A stretch of 25,229 nt of DNA from an uncultured Campylobacter sp. (GCF_963518785.1 NZ_CAUQKJ010000013.1:1-25229), one strand, 5' to 3'. Shown: positions 14,068-22,708, numbered from the stretch's first letter. Numbers and translations: made by a program. Notes: a model not told the origin generated them from the sequence alone.

Positions 14068-15999
14068 ATGAAATTTTTTAAATTTGCGGTTTTAGCTCTA
14101 ATTTTTCCGCTTGCTATGCTTTTTGCAGATACGGATTATCGCGCCGAAGCAGCGACGATAAAAGAGAAATTTGCTCAAGCGATCAAGCTTTATGTCGATG
14201 GCAATAATTCTGAGGCTAGAAAGATAACTCAAGAGGCGTATTTTGGGCATTTTGAAAATCTAGAAGCTGGTATCCGCATAAATTTGGGACAGAAAAAATC
14301 CTACGATATGGAGAAGCAATTCGGCGATATCCGTAAAGCGATCAAAGCCGAAAAGCCTCTAAATGAGATCCAAGCTATGATCGATAATCTAAATCGCGAG
14401 ATTGATGAGGTTCTGCCTGCGATCGAATCTGGTCATCGTCTCGTAGCCGAGTATCAAGACGGAGGCGACGGCAGCACTTCTGCGCCAGCCTCAGGCGGGA
14501 ATTCCGCAGCATCCGGTACAACTTCGCCTTGGATGAGCGTCTATACGGAATTTAAAACCGAGCTGGATAATGCTAAAGCTGCGTTTGATAAAAAAGACAC
14601 TGCTGCGATAAAAGCTGCGCTAAATCGCGCTAAATTTGATATCTATCGCAACGAACGTCTAGAGGAGGCAGTGCGAAAATATGTCTCATCTCAGACCGAT
14701 CAATCAATCCAGCAAATTATCGGAAATCTCTTGCGCGAGGATGCAGATACGGACAAATCAAAATTTGACGAAGCGATAAACGCCCTAGATAATCTAGCAT
14801 TAAAAGCCGTAAATGATTTGCCGCAAGAAAGCTACTCCATAGCACCGCAGACTGCGTTAGCACAAAGCGATACTAGTGAGGATGAGGGCAAGGATTTTAC
14901 GCCGATCGTGCAAAATATCAAAGACAAAATGGCTAAGGTTTTGCAGCTTTACGAGAGCGGCAAGGTTGATGACGCGATCGACGAGAGCGGCAATATCTAC
15001 TTTGATGAATACGAAGAGAGCGGTATGGAAAATATCGTCGGTGCTAAAAATACTCAGCTTAAGCTAGATACAGAAGCAAGTTTTAATAAAATTTCAGCTC
15101 TTATGCGCGCGGGCGCTTCCAAAGAGCAGATCGTAGCGGCGCAAAACAAGCTATTTGATCAGCTTACCCAAAGCCTAGAGCTAACGAAGAAATCAAGCAA
15201 CTGGGATCTATTCTTATACGCGTTTATCATCATCTTGCGCGAAGGATTTGAAGCGCTCATCATCGTAGCCGCAGTCATCGCTCTACTTATAAAATCCGGC
15301 AACTCAAAGCACCTAAATATCGTTTACAGCGCTCTTGGCGTCGCAGTTGTGCTAAGTATCGCTACGGCTTACGGGCTGAATTATATCTTCGGTAGCGAAA
15401 ATGCAGGGCAAACGCGCGAAGTGATGGAGGGCGCGGTGATGTTAATCGCCGTGGTGCTGTTATTTTACGTGGGCTTTTGGCTTCTTTCAAATGCAAGCTC
15501 CAAAAAGTGGAGCGCCTATATCCAAGGTCAAATTTCAAACAGCCTAAGCTCTGGCGATAGCAAGATGCTTTGGTGGACGGTGTTTTTAGCGGTTTATCGC
15601 GAGGGCGCAGAGACGGTGCTATTTTATCTGGCACTACTTTTCGATGCTAAAAGTCCGGCAGCTACTAGCATGGTAGCAGTAGGCTTCGTAGCGGGTCTGG
15701 CGGCTCTTATTATAGTTTATATCGTCATCAAAAAATTCTCGCTTAAAATCGCTATCAAGCCATTTTTCATTGCTACATCGGTCATCATATTTTATATGTC
15801 CGTCGTATTTGTGGGTAAGGGCGTGATGGAGCTAGTCGAGGGCAAGGTATTCGTGCCTACGGTGATAGACGGGCTTCCTACGATTACGTGGATCGGATTT
15901 TATCCTTATGTCCAGAGCCTAGTGCCGCAAGCGGTGATGATCGTGCTTCTAATCGCAGGAATTTTAATCTTAAAAAACAAGCAAAAAAACAAATCTTAA
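14068..15999 (+). CDS. FTR1-family iron permease with duplicated periplasmic domain
   Basis: 643 residues; homologue of C. jejuni Cj1658 by architecture and context. A signal peptide (1-20) is followed by a periplasmic region of about 365 residues containing two related helical units (about 31-125 and 283-375). Both follow the pattern IKxK....L.LYxxG, YF..FE or YFDEYE, then an acidic GxE. The membrane part starts near 386 and has about seven helices. Its two iron-permease motifs are REGFE (ILREGFEALIIV) and REGAE (VYREGAETVLFY), matching the REGLE motifs that bind iron in FTR1/EfeU permeases. It probably moves iron across the inner membrane, receiving it from P19, encoded 14 bases downstream. 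In contrast to eukaryotic FTR1, no multicopper oxidase partner is encoded nearby. Confidence 0.9.
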   Translation: MKFFKFAVLALIFPLAMLFADTDYRAEAATIKEKFAQAIKLYVDGNNSEARKITQEAYFGHFENLEAGIRINLGQKKSYDMEKQFGDIRKAIKAEKPLNEIQAMIDNLNREIDEVLPAIESGHRLVAEYQDGGDGSTSAPASGGNSAASGTTSPWMSVYTEFKTELDNAKAAFDKKDTAAIKAALNRAKFDIYRNERLEEAVRKYVSSQTDQSIQQIIGNLLREDADTDKSKFDEAINALDNLALKAVNDLPQESYSIAPQTALAQSDTSEDEGKDFTPIVQNIKDKMAKVLQLYESGKVDDAIDESGNIYFDEYEESGMENIVGAKNTQLKLDTEASFNKISALMRAGASKEQIVAAQNKLFDQLTQSLELTKKSSNWDLFLYAFIIILREGFEALIIVAAVIALLIKSGNSKHLNIVYSALGVAVVLSIATAYGLNYIFGSENAGQTREVMEGAVMLIAVVLLFYVGFWLLSNASSKKWSAYIQGQISNSLSSGDSKMLWWTVFLAVYREGAETVLFYLALLFDAKSPAATSMVAVGFVAGLAALIIVYIVIKKFSLKIAIKPFFIATSVIIFYMSVVFVGKGVMELVEGKVFVPTVIDGLPTITWIGFYPYVQSLVPQAVMIVLLIAGILILKNKQKNKS

Positions 16000-16013
16000 T
16001 AAGGAGAGAAAAG

Positions 16014-16535
16014 ATGAAAAAGATTTTTTCAGGTATGTTGGCGCTAAGCTTAGCCTCTGTTATAGCAATGGCAGGAGAGCATCCGATCGGCGAGCCGATT
16101 GAGCAAAATGGAATGGAGATCGCTGCTGTGTATCTTCAGCCTATCGATATGGAGCCTAAAGGCATCGATCTAGCTCCTAGCAAGGCGGACATCCACCTTG
16201 AGGCGGATATCCACGCTATCAAAGGCAACGCAAACGGATTTGGCGAGGGCGAGTGGATCCCTTACCTAAAGATCGCTTACGTGCTTAAAAACCTAGATAC
16301 AGGTAAGATTCAAAAGGGAAATTTCATGCCGATGGTAGCTAGCGACGGCCCTCACTACGGTGCTAATATCAAGATGGTAAACGGTGTAGGCAACTACGAG
16401 CTAACCTATAACATCGAAAATCCAAGCGCCAACGGATTTGGCCGCCACGCAGACAAAGCGACCGGCGTAGGCAAATGGTGGGAGCCGTTCTCGGTTAAAT
16501 ACACCTTCCAATACACAGGCGCTCCTAAAGAGTAA
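16014..16535 (+). CDS. p19: P19 periplasmic iron/copper-binding protein
   Basis: 173 residues from the ATG at 16014, preceded by AAGGAGAG; the longer frame starting at 15888 lies inside the permease gene and has no ribosome binding site. Signal peptide KKIFSGMLALSLASVIAMAG. Mature-protein signatures of P19: GEPIEQNGMEIAAVYLQPID, KADIHLEADIHAIKGN, FMPMVASDGPHYGANI and GFGRHADKATGVGKWW. The His, Glu and Met residues in these segments match the known metal site of Campylobacter P19, which binds copper and probably ferrous or ferric iron. It sits directly behind the FTR1-type permease, as in C. jejuni cj1658-cj1659, and is expected to hand iron to it. Confidence 0.95.
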   Translation: MKKIFSGMLALSLASVIAMAGEHPIGEPIEQNGMEIAAVYLQPIDMEPKGIDLAPSKADIHLEADIHAIKGNANGFGEGEWIPYLKIAYVLKNLDTGKIQKGNFMPMVASDGPHYGANIKMVNGVGNYELTYNIENPSANGFGRHADKATGVGKWWEPFSVKYTFQYTGAPKE

Positions 16536-16543
16536 TCATAGAT

Positions 16544-16573
16544 GGCTCCGCCGAGTTCGTTTTCGGCAGAGCC
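16544..16573 (+). terminator. GC-rich hairpin after p19
   Basis: GGCTCCGCCGA and TCGGCAGAGCC pair over 11 positions with one C/A mismatch around an 8-base loop, 8 bases after the p19 stop. No U-run follows, so it may be a partial terminator or an mRNA 3' end stabiliser that keeps permease-p19 mRNA more abundant than the downstream ABC genes. Confidence 0.5.
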
Positions 16574-16922
16574 CTAGCGGTATTGGGTTTTAGCCGCATG
16601 CTTTAAATTTAAGGCGGTTACTTTAGCCCATTTAAAATTTAATCGCTACGCCGTAGCCAAAGCGCATCGTTTTTGCTTTAATGCGTTTAAGCTTACGAAT
16701 CTTTTAGCTGCGGCAAAATTTTAAAATTTAGCGCACCGCAAGGACGAGATAAAACCAAAGCAATAGCGAGTCGAATTTCTCTTTGCGGGCGGCTCTATTG
16801 CTGCGAACTTTTTGCGGGCTGATTTGAAATTTTAAAATTTACAAAATGGCGTAGGTTTTAAAATTTTAAAATTTAAGCAATTATAGGCGATTTACGCGCA
16901 TTAGGCTCGATGAGGATTTTTA
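16574..16922 (+). other. Gene-free stretch between p19 and the Fe-S membrane protein gene
   Basis: AT-rich filler with several AAATTTTAAAATTT words (about 16,711, 16,826 and 16,855) and no open frame of note. The last bases give the ribosome binding site GAGGA (16912-16916) for the next gene. No convincing -10 box was found. Confidence 0.5.
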
Positions 16923-18341
16923 ATGACGATATTTTTTTATCACGTTAGCTTGGCTCTGTTTCCGCTCGCGTTTTTAAGCGCGTATCTGGGCGGCAGGCGC
17001 TTTATCAGCGCATCGTTTTTGCCCGCGCTTTTGGGAGCTGCATTCGGGGCGCTGTGCTTTAGCGCATTTGCGCGCTCGGCAAACGCCGATACGGGCAAGA
17101 TTATATTTGACGCGCTCGCACTTTTAGCACTGCTAGCGTTGCTGTTTGCGTTTAAGCTTAAGCGATTCTATCTTACCGCTATAGTTATTTTTGCTCTTGG
17201 TTGCGCGTATGGATTTGAATACCGCTTCATAGGGATGAATTTTAAAATTTTCTCCGGCGAGCTACTGGATAGCTTCAGCCTAACCAACCTCTTTATGGCG
17301 GTTTTAGGCGTACTGGCGCTAATTTTATTCTATTTTATTTATCACTCAGCTCTAGCGCGCGCGAGCAGAGGCGCAAAGCTAGTGTCTTTCGCTCTTGCCT
17401 GGGTGTTTGCTTTTATCGCTAAAATCGGCTTTTTAGGCCTTGATCTGCGCCAGGCGGATGCACCGAAAGCGCTAGCTGCGAAGGGTTTTGAGGGGCTTTC
17501 AAACGCGATCGGCTCGTCCGAGTTTCTAAGCGTCATCGCTAAAATCATCCATTACAACAACTCCTATCTGACGCTAGCTCTTTGCCTTATAGCTACGCTA
17601 ATTGCGCTACTTACGGCATTTCGTGCGCCAAGTCGAGTGCCTCGCGAAGCGGACATTATAAAATTTAGAGAGGTTAAGGCGGGCAGATTCGCCATTTTTA
17701 GAGATTTTAGCCTGATTTTGTCGCTTGGAGTTTTAATTAGCTTTTTGGGGCTTTATTATATCTTGGTCGCTTCAAAACCGCCTACGATCGACGAGCCTAA
17801 GATTATAGAGCCGCAAGGCGCGGAATTCATAATCGATGCAAACATCGTAAAGGACGGCAAGCTGCACCGCTTTGCCTACGTCACCGACGACGGACATAAG
17901 GTCAGATTTTTTCTACTAAACCGCTTCACGGATAAATTTGCCCCGGTCGCGGTTTTTGACGCGTGCTCGATCTGTGGCGATATGGGCTATATCAAAAAAG
18001 GCGACGAGCTCATCTGCATCGCTTGCAATGTGAGGATATTTTTGCCTAGCGTCGGCAAGCTGGGCGGCTGCAATCCGATTCCGCTGGATTATAAGCTAGA
18101 GGGGCAAAATATCGTCATCGCACTTAAGACGATCGAAGATGGCGCGTCCTATTTCTCGGAGATTGTGGATAAAAAGGTGATCGATCCGGTCAGTAGAAAA
18201 GAAATTTTAAACACCTCTAAATTTAGCTATCTTTACTACGGACGCACCTACTTTTTCGAAAGCGAAGCGAATGCAAACGCCTTTACCGCACACCCCGAGC
18301 GCTATGTAGATGAAAACGGCACGCTAAAGGAGCTTAAATAA
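16923..18341 (+). CDS. Polytopic Fe-S/DUF2318-type membrane protein with C-terminal YHS-like domain (Cj1660-like)
   Basis: 472 residues. About eight to nine hydrophobic helices fill residues 1-290. The periplasmic C-terminal part carries a four- or five-Cys cluster: CSIC (C348, C351), CIAC (C365, C368) and GGCNP (C383), the layout of the DUF2318 Fe-S membrane family. After it, IDPVS (about 420) to HPERYV (about 465) follows the YHS pattern (IDPVS.., YYGRTYFFESEANANAFTAH), a metal-binding fold found in metal transporters and chaperones, although the usual Cys of that fold are missing here. It is the third gene of the cluster by order with cj1660 and overlaps the next start by one base (TAATG). 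I infer electron transfer or metal handling for the ABC module; the activity is unproven. Confidence 0.78.
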   Translation: MTIFFYHVSLALFPLAFLSAYLGGRRFISASFLPALLGAAFGALCFSAFARSANADTGKIIFDALALLALLALLFAFKLKRFYLTAIVIFALGCAYGFEYRFIGMNFKIFSGELLDSFSLTNLFMAVLGVLALILFYFIYHSALARASRGAKLVSFALAWVFAFIAKIGFLGLDLRQADAPKALAAKGFEGLSNAIGSSEFLSVIAKIIHYNNSYLTLALCLIATLIALLTAFRAPSRVPREADIIKFREVKAGRFAIFRDFSLILSLGVLISFLGLYYILVASKPPTIDEPKIIEPQGAEFIIDANIVKDGKLHRFAYVTDDGHKVRFFLLNRFTDKFAPVAVFDACSICGDMGYIKKGDELICIACNVRIFLPSVGKLGGCNPIPLDYKLEGQNIVIALKTIEDGASYFSEIVDKKVIDPVSRKEILNTSKFSYLYYGRTYFFESEANANAFTAHPERYVDENGTLKELK

Positions 18342-19585
18342 TGTTTTTACGCATCATCAAATCATCCATTTTAAACTCCAGGGATAGCAAAATTCTAGCG
18401 TTTTTGACCATATTTTTATCGGTCTCGCTGATCGCTTGCATGCTAAATATCACGCTAAAAATTGGCGATCAGGTCGCTAAGGAGCTACGTAGCTACGGAT
18501 CTAATATCGTAGTGCTACCGCGCTCGCAAAGCCTAAGTATTGAGATCGGCGGGCGCGAATACTCGCCGCTTAAAAACGACGATTTCTTAAAAGAGAGCGA
18601 GCTGCATAAGATCAAAGAAATTTTTTGGCGCAACAATATCACCGCCTTTGCGCCCTTTTTAACTACCCGCGCGGGAGATTACGACGTCGTGGGAACCTAC
18701 TTCGAAAAGGACGTAGGCGTTAGCGATGAGCCTGATTTCAGATCGGGCGTGCGCTCGCTATATCCGTTTTGGAGCGTAGAGGGACAGTGGGTAAAAGACG
18801 GTGCCGAGGATGAGGTGCTCGCAGGCGACGCGCTAGGGCTAAAGATCGGCGATACGGTTAAGCTTGGAGATTATGAGGTTAAGGTCGTAGGAATTTTGCA
18901 CGGCGCGGAGGATGAAGCCAAAAAGCTGATAGCAAATTTATCGCTAGTGCAAAAGCTAACGCACAAAGAGGGCCTCATCGCCAAGGCAGAAGTTAGCGCC
19001 ATGACGATCCCCGAAGACGATCTGTCCGTAAAGGCAAGAAGGAGTCTCGATAATCTAGACGCCACAGAATACGATACTTGGTATTGCTCGGCATACGTAA
19101 GCTCCATCGCATATCAGATCACCGAGGAGTATCCAAATGCAACTGCTAAGGCGGTACTTAGCGTCAGCGAAGCTCAAAGCGGCATCACGAAAAAAATTCA
19201 AAATTTAATGGGCGTCGTAAGCATTTTATCTCTGCTGATTTCAAGCATCTGCATCACGAGCCTGCTAAGCAGCGAAATTTACAAGCGCAAAAAGGAGATC
19301 GGCTTGCTTAAGGCGCTGGGAGCGAGTAACTTTATGATCTATATCCAGTTCGCCGCTGAAATTTTCGTCATCTGCATACTTAGCTCACTCGTGGGCGCGG
19401 TTGTGGGCTACGCGCTTAGCTGGGCGATCGCGTATCAAATTTTCGGCTCATTCATTGGCGTCTCGCTGATGGTCTTTCCGCTTAGCATAGTCTTTGGACT
19501 TCTTATTTGCATTATCGGCTCGATTTTGCCGCTACGAGGAGTGATCAAGCTACTGCCTGCGGAGGTGCTTTATGGCAGGAAATAA
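18341..19585 (+). CDS. FtsX/MacB-type ABC permease (Cj1661-like)
   Basis: 414 residues. An N-terminal helix (about 20-40, ILAFLTIFLSVSLIACML) is followed by a periplasmic MacB-type core (about 45-270), starting with AKELRSYGSNIVVLPRSQSL, and three C-terminal helices (about 285-310, 335-365 and 370-400). The cytoplasmic loop KRKKEIGLLKALGASNFMI is the usual coupling region with the ATPase. FtsX/MacB-type permeases transmit ATP hydrolysis to periplasmic conformational change and need not translocate substrate across the inner membrane, so export or extraction is as likely as import. It starts within the stop of the preceding gene and overlaps the next by 14 bases. Confidence 0.9.
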   Translation: MFLRIIKSSILNSRDSKILAFLTIFLSVSLIACMLNITLKIGDQVAKELRSYGSNIVVLPRSQSLSIEIGGREYSPLKNDDFLKESELHKIKEIFWRNNITAFAPFLTTRAGDYDVVGTYFEKDVGVSDEPDFRSGVRSLYPFWSVEGQWVKDGAEDEVLAGDALGLKIGDTVKLGDYEVKVVGILHGAEDEAKKLIANLSLVQKLTHKEGLIAKAEVSAMTIPEDDLSVKARRSLDNLDATEYDTWYCSAYVSSIAYQITEEYPNATAKAVLSVSEAQSGITKKIQNLMGVVSILSLLISSICITSLLSSEIYKRKKEIGLLKALGASNFMIYIQFAAEIFVICILSSLVGAVVGYALSWAIAYQIFGSFIGVSLMVFPLSIVFGLLICIIGSILPLRGVIKLLPAEVLYGRK

Positions 19586-20705
19586 CGGCGCATTTTTCAG
19601 AGGCGCGATCTTTAAAAGTATCATCAACAGCGGCATTCGCAGCTTCGTGATTTTTGTCGCGATAATGCTAGGCAGCGCAGTTTGTGCGGCGTTCGTAAAT
19701 ATCTACGCCGACATCGATAAAAAGGTCGCCAGCGAGTTAAACAGCTACGGCGCAAATTTAATCGTAAGCCCTGCAAATTTAGAAAATTCCCATATGGACG
19801 AAGCGGCGCTCGATGCGAAATTTGCCAAAATCCCCGCACTGAAAAGCGCGAATAAATACCTTTTCGGCAGCGCAAATTTAGGCGTCAACTCAGGCATCAT
19901 CATGGGCGTAAATTTCTCCTCTCTGCGCGATACTATGCCGTTTTTAGATCTCAAGGAGGGCTCGTTTATCGGCGTGGATTTCGATGATAAAAACGCGCTC
20001 ATCGGCCAAGATCTCGCCAAGCTTTTGGGCGCGAAGCTCGGCGACAGTATCGAGATCACGCCGATCGGCTCAAACGAAACGAGCAAGGTAAAGATAAAAG
20101 GCATCGTCTATGACGGGCAGAAAGAGGACGGCATGCTGCTAATCTCGCTGCCGCTGGCGCAAAAAATTTTAAATCAGCCTGCGCAGGTAAATTACGCCGA
20201 AGCGATCGTAAGCGGCGATTTTAAGCAGCTTAGCGAAATTTCAAAGAGCCTAAGCGATGCGCAGATGAGCTTCGCACCGATCGGCAAGGTATCCAAGACA
20301 CAGGGCATCATCTTAAACAAAATCAAGCTTTTGATGCTTCTTATCGGCATTACGATCCTTCTAATCACCTCGGTCTGCATCAACACGAGCCTTAGCTCGA
20401 TCCTGCTTTCGCGCATCAAAGAGTTCGCGCTCATCCGCGCAATCGGCGCGAGCAAACAAAATTTGCTCCACCTAATCCTGAGCGAAATTTTAACCGTCTG
20501 CGTCGCAGGCTCGCTAGCTGGAGTATTCGTGGGATACCTGCTCGCGATCTTGCTCGGGCATCTGATATTTTCAAGCAGCGTGGATTTTAGGCTAATTAGC
20601 CTCTTTGCAGCGGTCGCGCTGAGCCTGATTTTTGCGCTCGCGGCAAGCTACTATCCGATCAAAAAGGCGCTGAATCCGAATTTAGCGAATCTATTAAGGG
20701 AATGA
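19572..20705 (+). CDS. FtsX/MacB-type ABC permease, second subunit (Cj1662-like)
   Basis: 377 residues. Same layout as its neighbour and clearly paralogous: an N-terminal helix (about 18-40), then ASELNSYGANLIVSPANLEN where the neighbour has AKELRSYGSNIVVLP, a periplasmic core, and three C-terminal helices with the coupling loop SRIKEFALIRAIGASKQNLL. The two permeases probably form a heterodimer. The start at 19572 has GGAGG 6 bases upstream, inside the end of the preceding gene. The ATPase gene begins one base after its stop, so stoichiometric synthesis is likely. Confidence 0.9.
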   Translation: MAGNNGAFFRGAIFKSIINSGIRSFVIFVAIMLGSAVCAAFVNIYADIDKKVASELNSYGANLIVSPANLENSHMDEAALDAKFAKIPALKSANKYLFGSANLGVNSGIIMGVNFSSLRDTMPFLDLKEGSFIGVDFDDKNALIGQDLAKLLGAKLGDSIEITPIGSNETSKVKIKGIVYDGQKEDGMLLISLPLAQKILNQPAQVNYAEAIVSGDFKQLSEISKSLSDAQMSFAPIGKVSKTQGIILNKIKLLMLLIGITILLITSVCINTSLSSILLSRIKEFALIRAIGASKQNLLHLILSEILTVCVAGSLAGVFVGYLLAILLGHLIFSSSVDFRLISLFAAVALSLIFALAASYYPIKKALNPNLANLLRE

Positions 20706-20706
20706 C

Positions 20707-21609
20707 ATGGAAATTTTAAAATTTGAAGGCATCTGCAAATACTTCGGCGAGGTTAAGGCGCTCGATAATATCAGCTTCGACGTTTTAAGCGGCGAGTGGG
20801 TTAGTATAATGGGCCCAAGCGGCAGCGGCAAGAGCACGCTGGTAAATATCCTAAGCCTGATGGACACCCCCACCGCGGGCAGATATATCCTAGGCGGAGC
20901 CGACGCGAGTGCGCTAAACGACGAGCAAATTTTAGAATTTCGCCGCAAAAAGATCGGTCTCGTGTTTCAGCAATTTCACTTAATCCCTTACCTAACGGCC
21001 GTCGAAAACGTCATGTTAAATCAATACTACCACAGCTGCGTGGACGAGGACAGCGCCAAGGCAGCACTTGAGAAAGTAGGGCTCGGACACCGCATCACGC
21101 ACCGCCCTAGCGAGCTTAGCGGCGGCGAGCAGCAGCGTGTCTGCATCGCGCGTGCACTCATCAACGACCCCGACATCATCATCGCGGATGAACCTACGGG
21201 CAACCTCGACGAGGCCAACGAGCGCGTGGTTTTGCAACTCTTTCAGACGCTTCGCAGCGAGGGCAAGACGCTGCTTTTGGTCACACATAACGAAGAGCTC
21301 GGCAAATTTGCCGACAAAGTGGTGCGCCTAAGACACGGCAAGCTCGATCGAATAGAGCTTTTGGATCAAAGCACGATGAAACATCATCTAGGCTCGCAGG
21401 ATGAAAATTCAGATCGCGATCCAAACAAAAGCGCTTCGCAAAGCTCTAGCGCCGAAAATTTAAAAGCGAAGAACGGCGATAAAAATTCGAGCACGAGTGA
21501 GAAAAATTCCGCTTCGCAAAATTTAGGTGGCGAAGATCAGAGTGCCGAAAATTCTAACGGCGAAAATCAAGGTGCCAAAAATTCGGGTGCGCAGAATTCC
21601 GGTGCGTAA
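20707..21609 (+). CDS. MacB/LolD-type ABC transporter ATPase (Cj1663-like)
   Basis: 300 residues. The nucleotide-binding domain (about 1-222) has Walker A GPSGSGKST, Q-loop VFQQFHLIP, signature LSGGEQQRV, Walker B IIIADEPT and H-loop LVTHN, all intact. It powers the two FtsX-type permeases encoded directly upstream. After residue about 225 there is a hydrophilic tail of about 75 residues made almost wholly of Ser, Asn, Gly, Glu and Lys in KNS/ENS/QNS triplets; normal LolD/MacB-type ATPases end near 220-240 residues. The tail is likely disordered and its base composition resembles the gene-free DNA around it. Its last codons are duplicated at 266-331. Confidence 0.93.
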   Translation: MEILKFEGICKYFGEVKALDNISFDVLSGEWVSIMGPSGSGKSTLVNILSLMDTPTAGRYILGGADASALNDEQILEFRRKKIGLVFQQFHLIPYLTAVENVMLNQYYHSCVDEDSAKAALEKVGLGHRITHRPSELSGGEQQRVCIARALINDPDIIIADEPTGNLDEANERVVLQLFQTLRSEGKTLLLVTHNEELGKFADKVVRLRHGKLDRIELLDQSTMKHHLGSQDENSDRDPNKSASQSSSAENLKAKNGDKNSSTSEKNSASQNLGGEDQSAENSNGENQGAKNSGAQNSGA

Positions 21610-22169
21610 AATTTAGCTCGCATGATGAAAAATAAAGCTACGTTAAAATTTAAAAATTTCACCGCCTGCGCACGCTCTTTTTTGGTTCGCACAAAGCTCG
21701 AGCGTGCAGGTGCGGCTCTTTGCTGCGCGCGTCCTGCCGAAGCCGTTTGCCTCGAAAGATTAAGCGCCGTCGCAAAACCGAGCAGAGTGGGTAGAAATTT
21801 AAAAAGCCGAAATTTTAAAAGTCTAAATTTTAAAAACCGAAACGCTATGGGCGCAGATTTCAACGCGGGTCGCAACATACGCCTCAGCGCGGATCGCGAT
21901 ATAAATTCCGACAAGAATTGCGCCGTAAATTTTAAAATTTCAAACGCAAATTTAAAGGCCGATTTAGCGCGCCCGAAGGCGAGTTTTAGATGATAAAATT
22001 TTTAAATCTAAAAGTTACTGCCGCTGTGCTCGCGCTGCTACTCGCAGGCTGCGACGGATGGAAGCACCATCTAAGCAGCGACGGCACCTCGCTTGCCTCC
22101 AAGTTCGACCCCTCCGAGCGCACACTAAAGATCGAGGGCAACGACAAGCCGTTCGTGCTGTTTTTCTAC
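21544..22169 (+). repeat. Diverged direct repeat, copy B (source of the copy at 266-1084)
   Basis: Comprises the last 21 codons of the ATPase gene, the 380-base spacer and the first 60 codons of the thioredoxin-like gene. Within it, 22044-22123 is identical to 959-1038 over 80 bases although the spacer parts differ at many positions. This is taken as the original because both flanking genes are intact here. Confidence 0.85.
21610..21989 (+). other. Gene-free spacer before the thioredoxin-like gene
   Basis: It holds AT-rich repeats and the elements shared with the left end. A 123-codon frame (21622-21993) and an antisense frame cross it, but the equivalent DNA at 340-907 breaks the plus-strand frame with an indel and early stops, so I do not call either a gene. 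No clear promoter; the thioredoxin-like gene may depend on read-through from the ABC genes. Confidence 0.55.
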
Positions 22170-22484
22170 ACCGGCAGCTGCGGCGCGTGCAAAGCCCAAG
22201 TGCCCACGCTAAACGAGCTGCAAGCTAACGGCGACGCGCTGATTATCGGCATTCTAGGCGACGGTAAAGGCTTAGAAGCCGACGCCGCGGTTGCTCGCGA
22301 AAAGGGGATAAAATTCCCAAGCGTCAGCGGCGCGAGCTCGGTGAAATACTTTGAAACCATCGTAGGCGGCATTTTCGGCACCCCCACGTCGGTGATCTAC
22401 GATAAAAACGGCAAAGCGGTCAAAAAACTCATCGGCCTCTACCCCAAATCCGCCTTCGAAACGCAGCTCAAGCTTATAAATTAA
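21990..22484 (+). CDS. TlpA/ResA-like thioredoxin-fold lipoprotein
   Basis: 164 residues. Lipoprotein signal with lipobox LLAGC (Cys about residue 20), then a short linker and a thioredoxin fold: LFFYTGSCGACKAQVPTLNE with redox motif CGAC, GDALIIGILGDG, and the cis-proline region GIFGTPTSVIYDKNGKAVKK. It would act in the periplasm as a membrane-tethered thiol reductase or oxidase. In C. jejuni the cluster ends with two such genes (cj1664, cj1665); here there is only one, plus the truncated copy at the left end. It may keep Cys of the Fe-S membrane protein or apocytochromes reduced. The only in-frame ATG has a weak ribosome binding site (AAGGCGAG). Confidence 0.9.
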   Translation: MIKFLNLKVTAAVLALLLAGCDGWKHHLSSDGTSLASKFDPSERTLKIEGNDKPFVLFFYTGSCGACKAQVPTLNELQANGDALIIGILGDGKGLEADAAVAREKGIKFPSVSGASSVKYFETIVGGIFGTPTSVIYDKNGKAVKKLIGLYPKSAFETQLKLIN

Positions 22485-22640
22485 CGAGCAGAATTTGATG
22501 CAGCTAGCTTTTGCGGCGGCGGATTGCAAATACCCACTAAAATTAACACTTCGAGTTTAAAATTTCTTTCAACTTGTAGATGCCTTTGCGTTTAAATTTC
22601 AAAATTTAGGCGCGCAGCGGATTTAAGTATTCGCCGAGTT

Positions 22641-22708
22641 TTGCTAAAATTAGCTTTGTCATTAATCTGCTTAAAGGACTAAAAGCGGCAATATTAAAAC
22701 AGAAAGGA
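22641..22708 (+). promoter_or_regulatory. Promoter and ribosome binding site of the tannase-like gene
   Basis: TTTTGCTAAAAT gives an extended -10 box (TAAAAT at 22645-22650), the same type as for ccsBA. AAAGGA at 22703-22708 lies 7 bases before the ATG. The 5' leader would be about 60 bases. Confidence 0.5.

Noticed and set aside
15888..16013. Longer P19 start at 15888
   Set aside because: It would lie inside the permease gene; the ATG at 16014 has AAGGAGAG and is followed at once by a signal peptide.
21567..21914. 115-codon minus-strand frame across the ATPase tail and spacer
   Set aside because: It runs antisense to a real gene and through repeat DNA, with no ribosome binding site. The open frame follows from the skewed word content.
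21622..21993. 123-codon plus-strand frame ending in an ATGA overlap with the thioredoxin-like gene
   Set aside because: Composition is that of spacer DNA (N-F-K repeats from AAATTTTAAA words). The homologous DNA at 349 onward loses the frame by an indel and stops early, and no family resemblance is seen.
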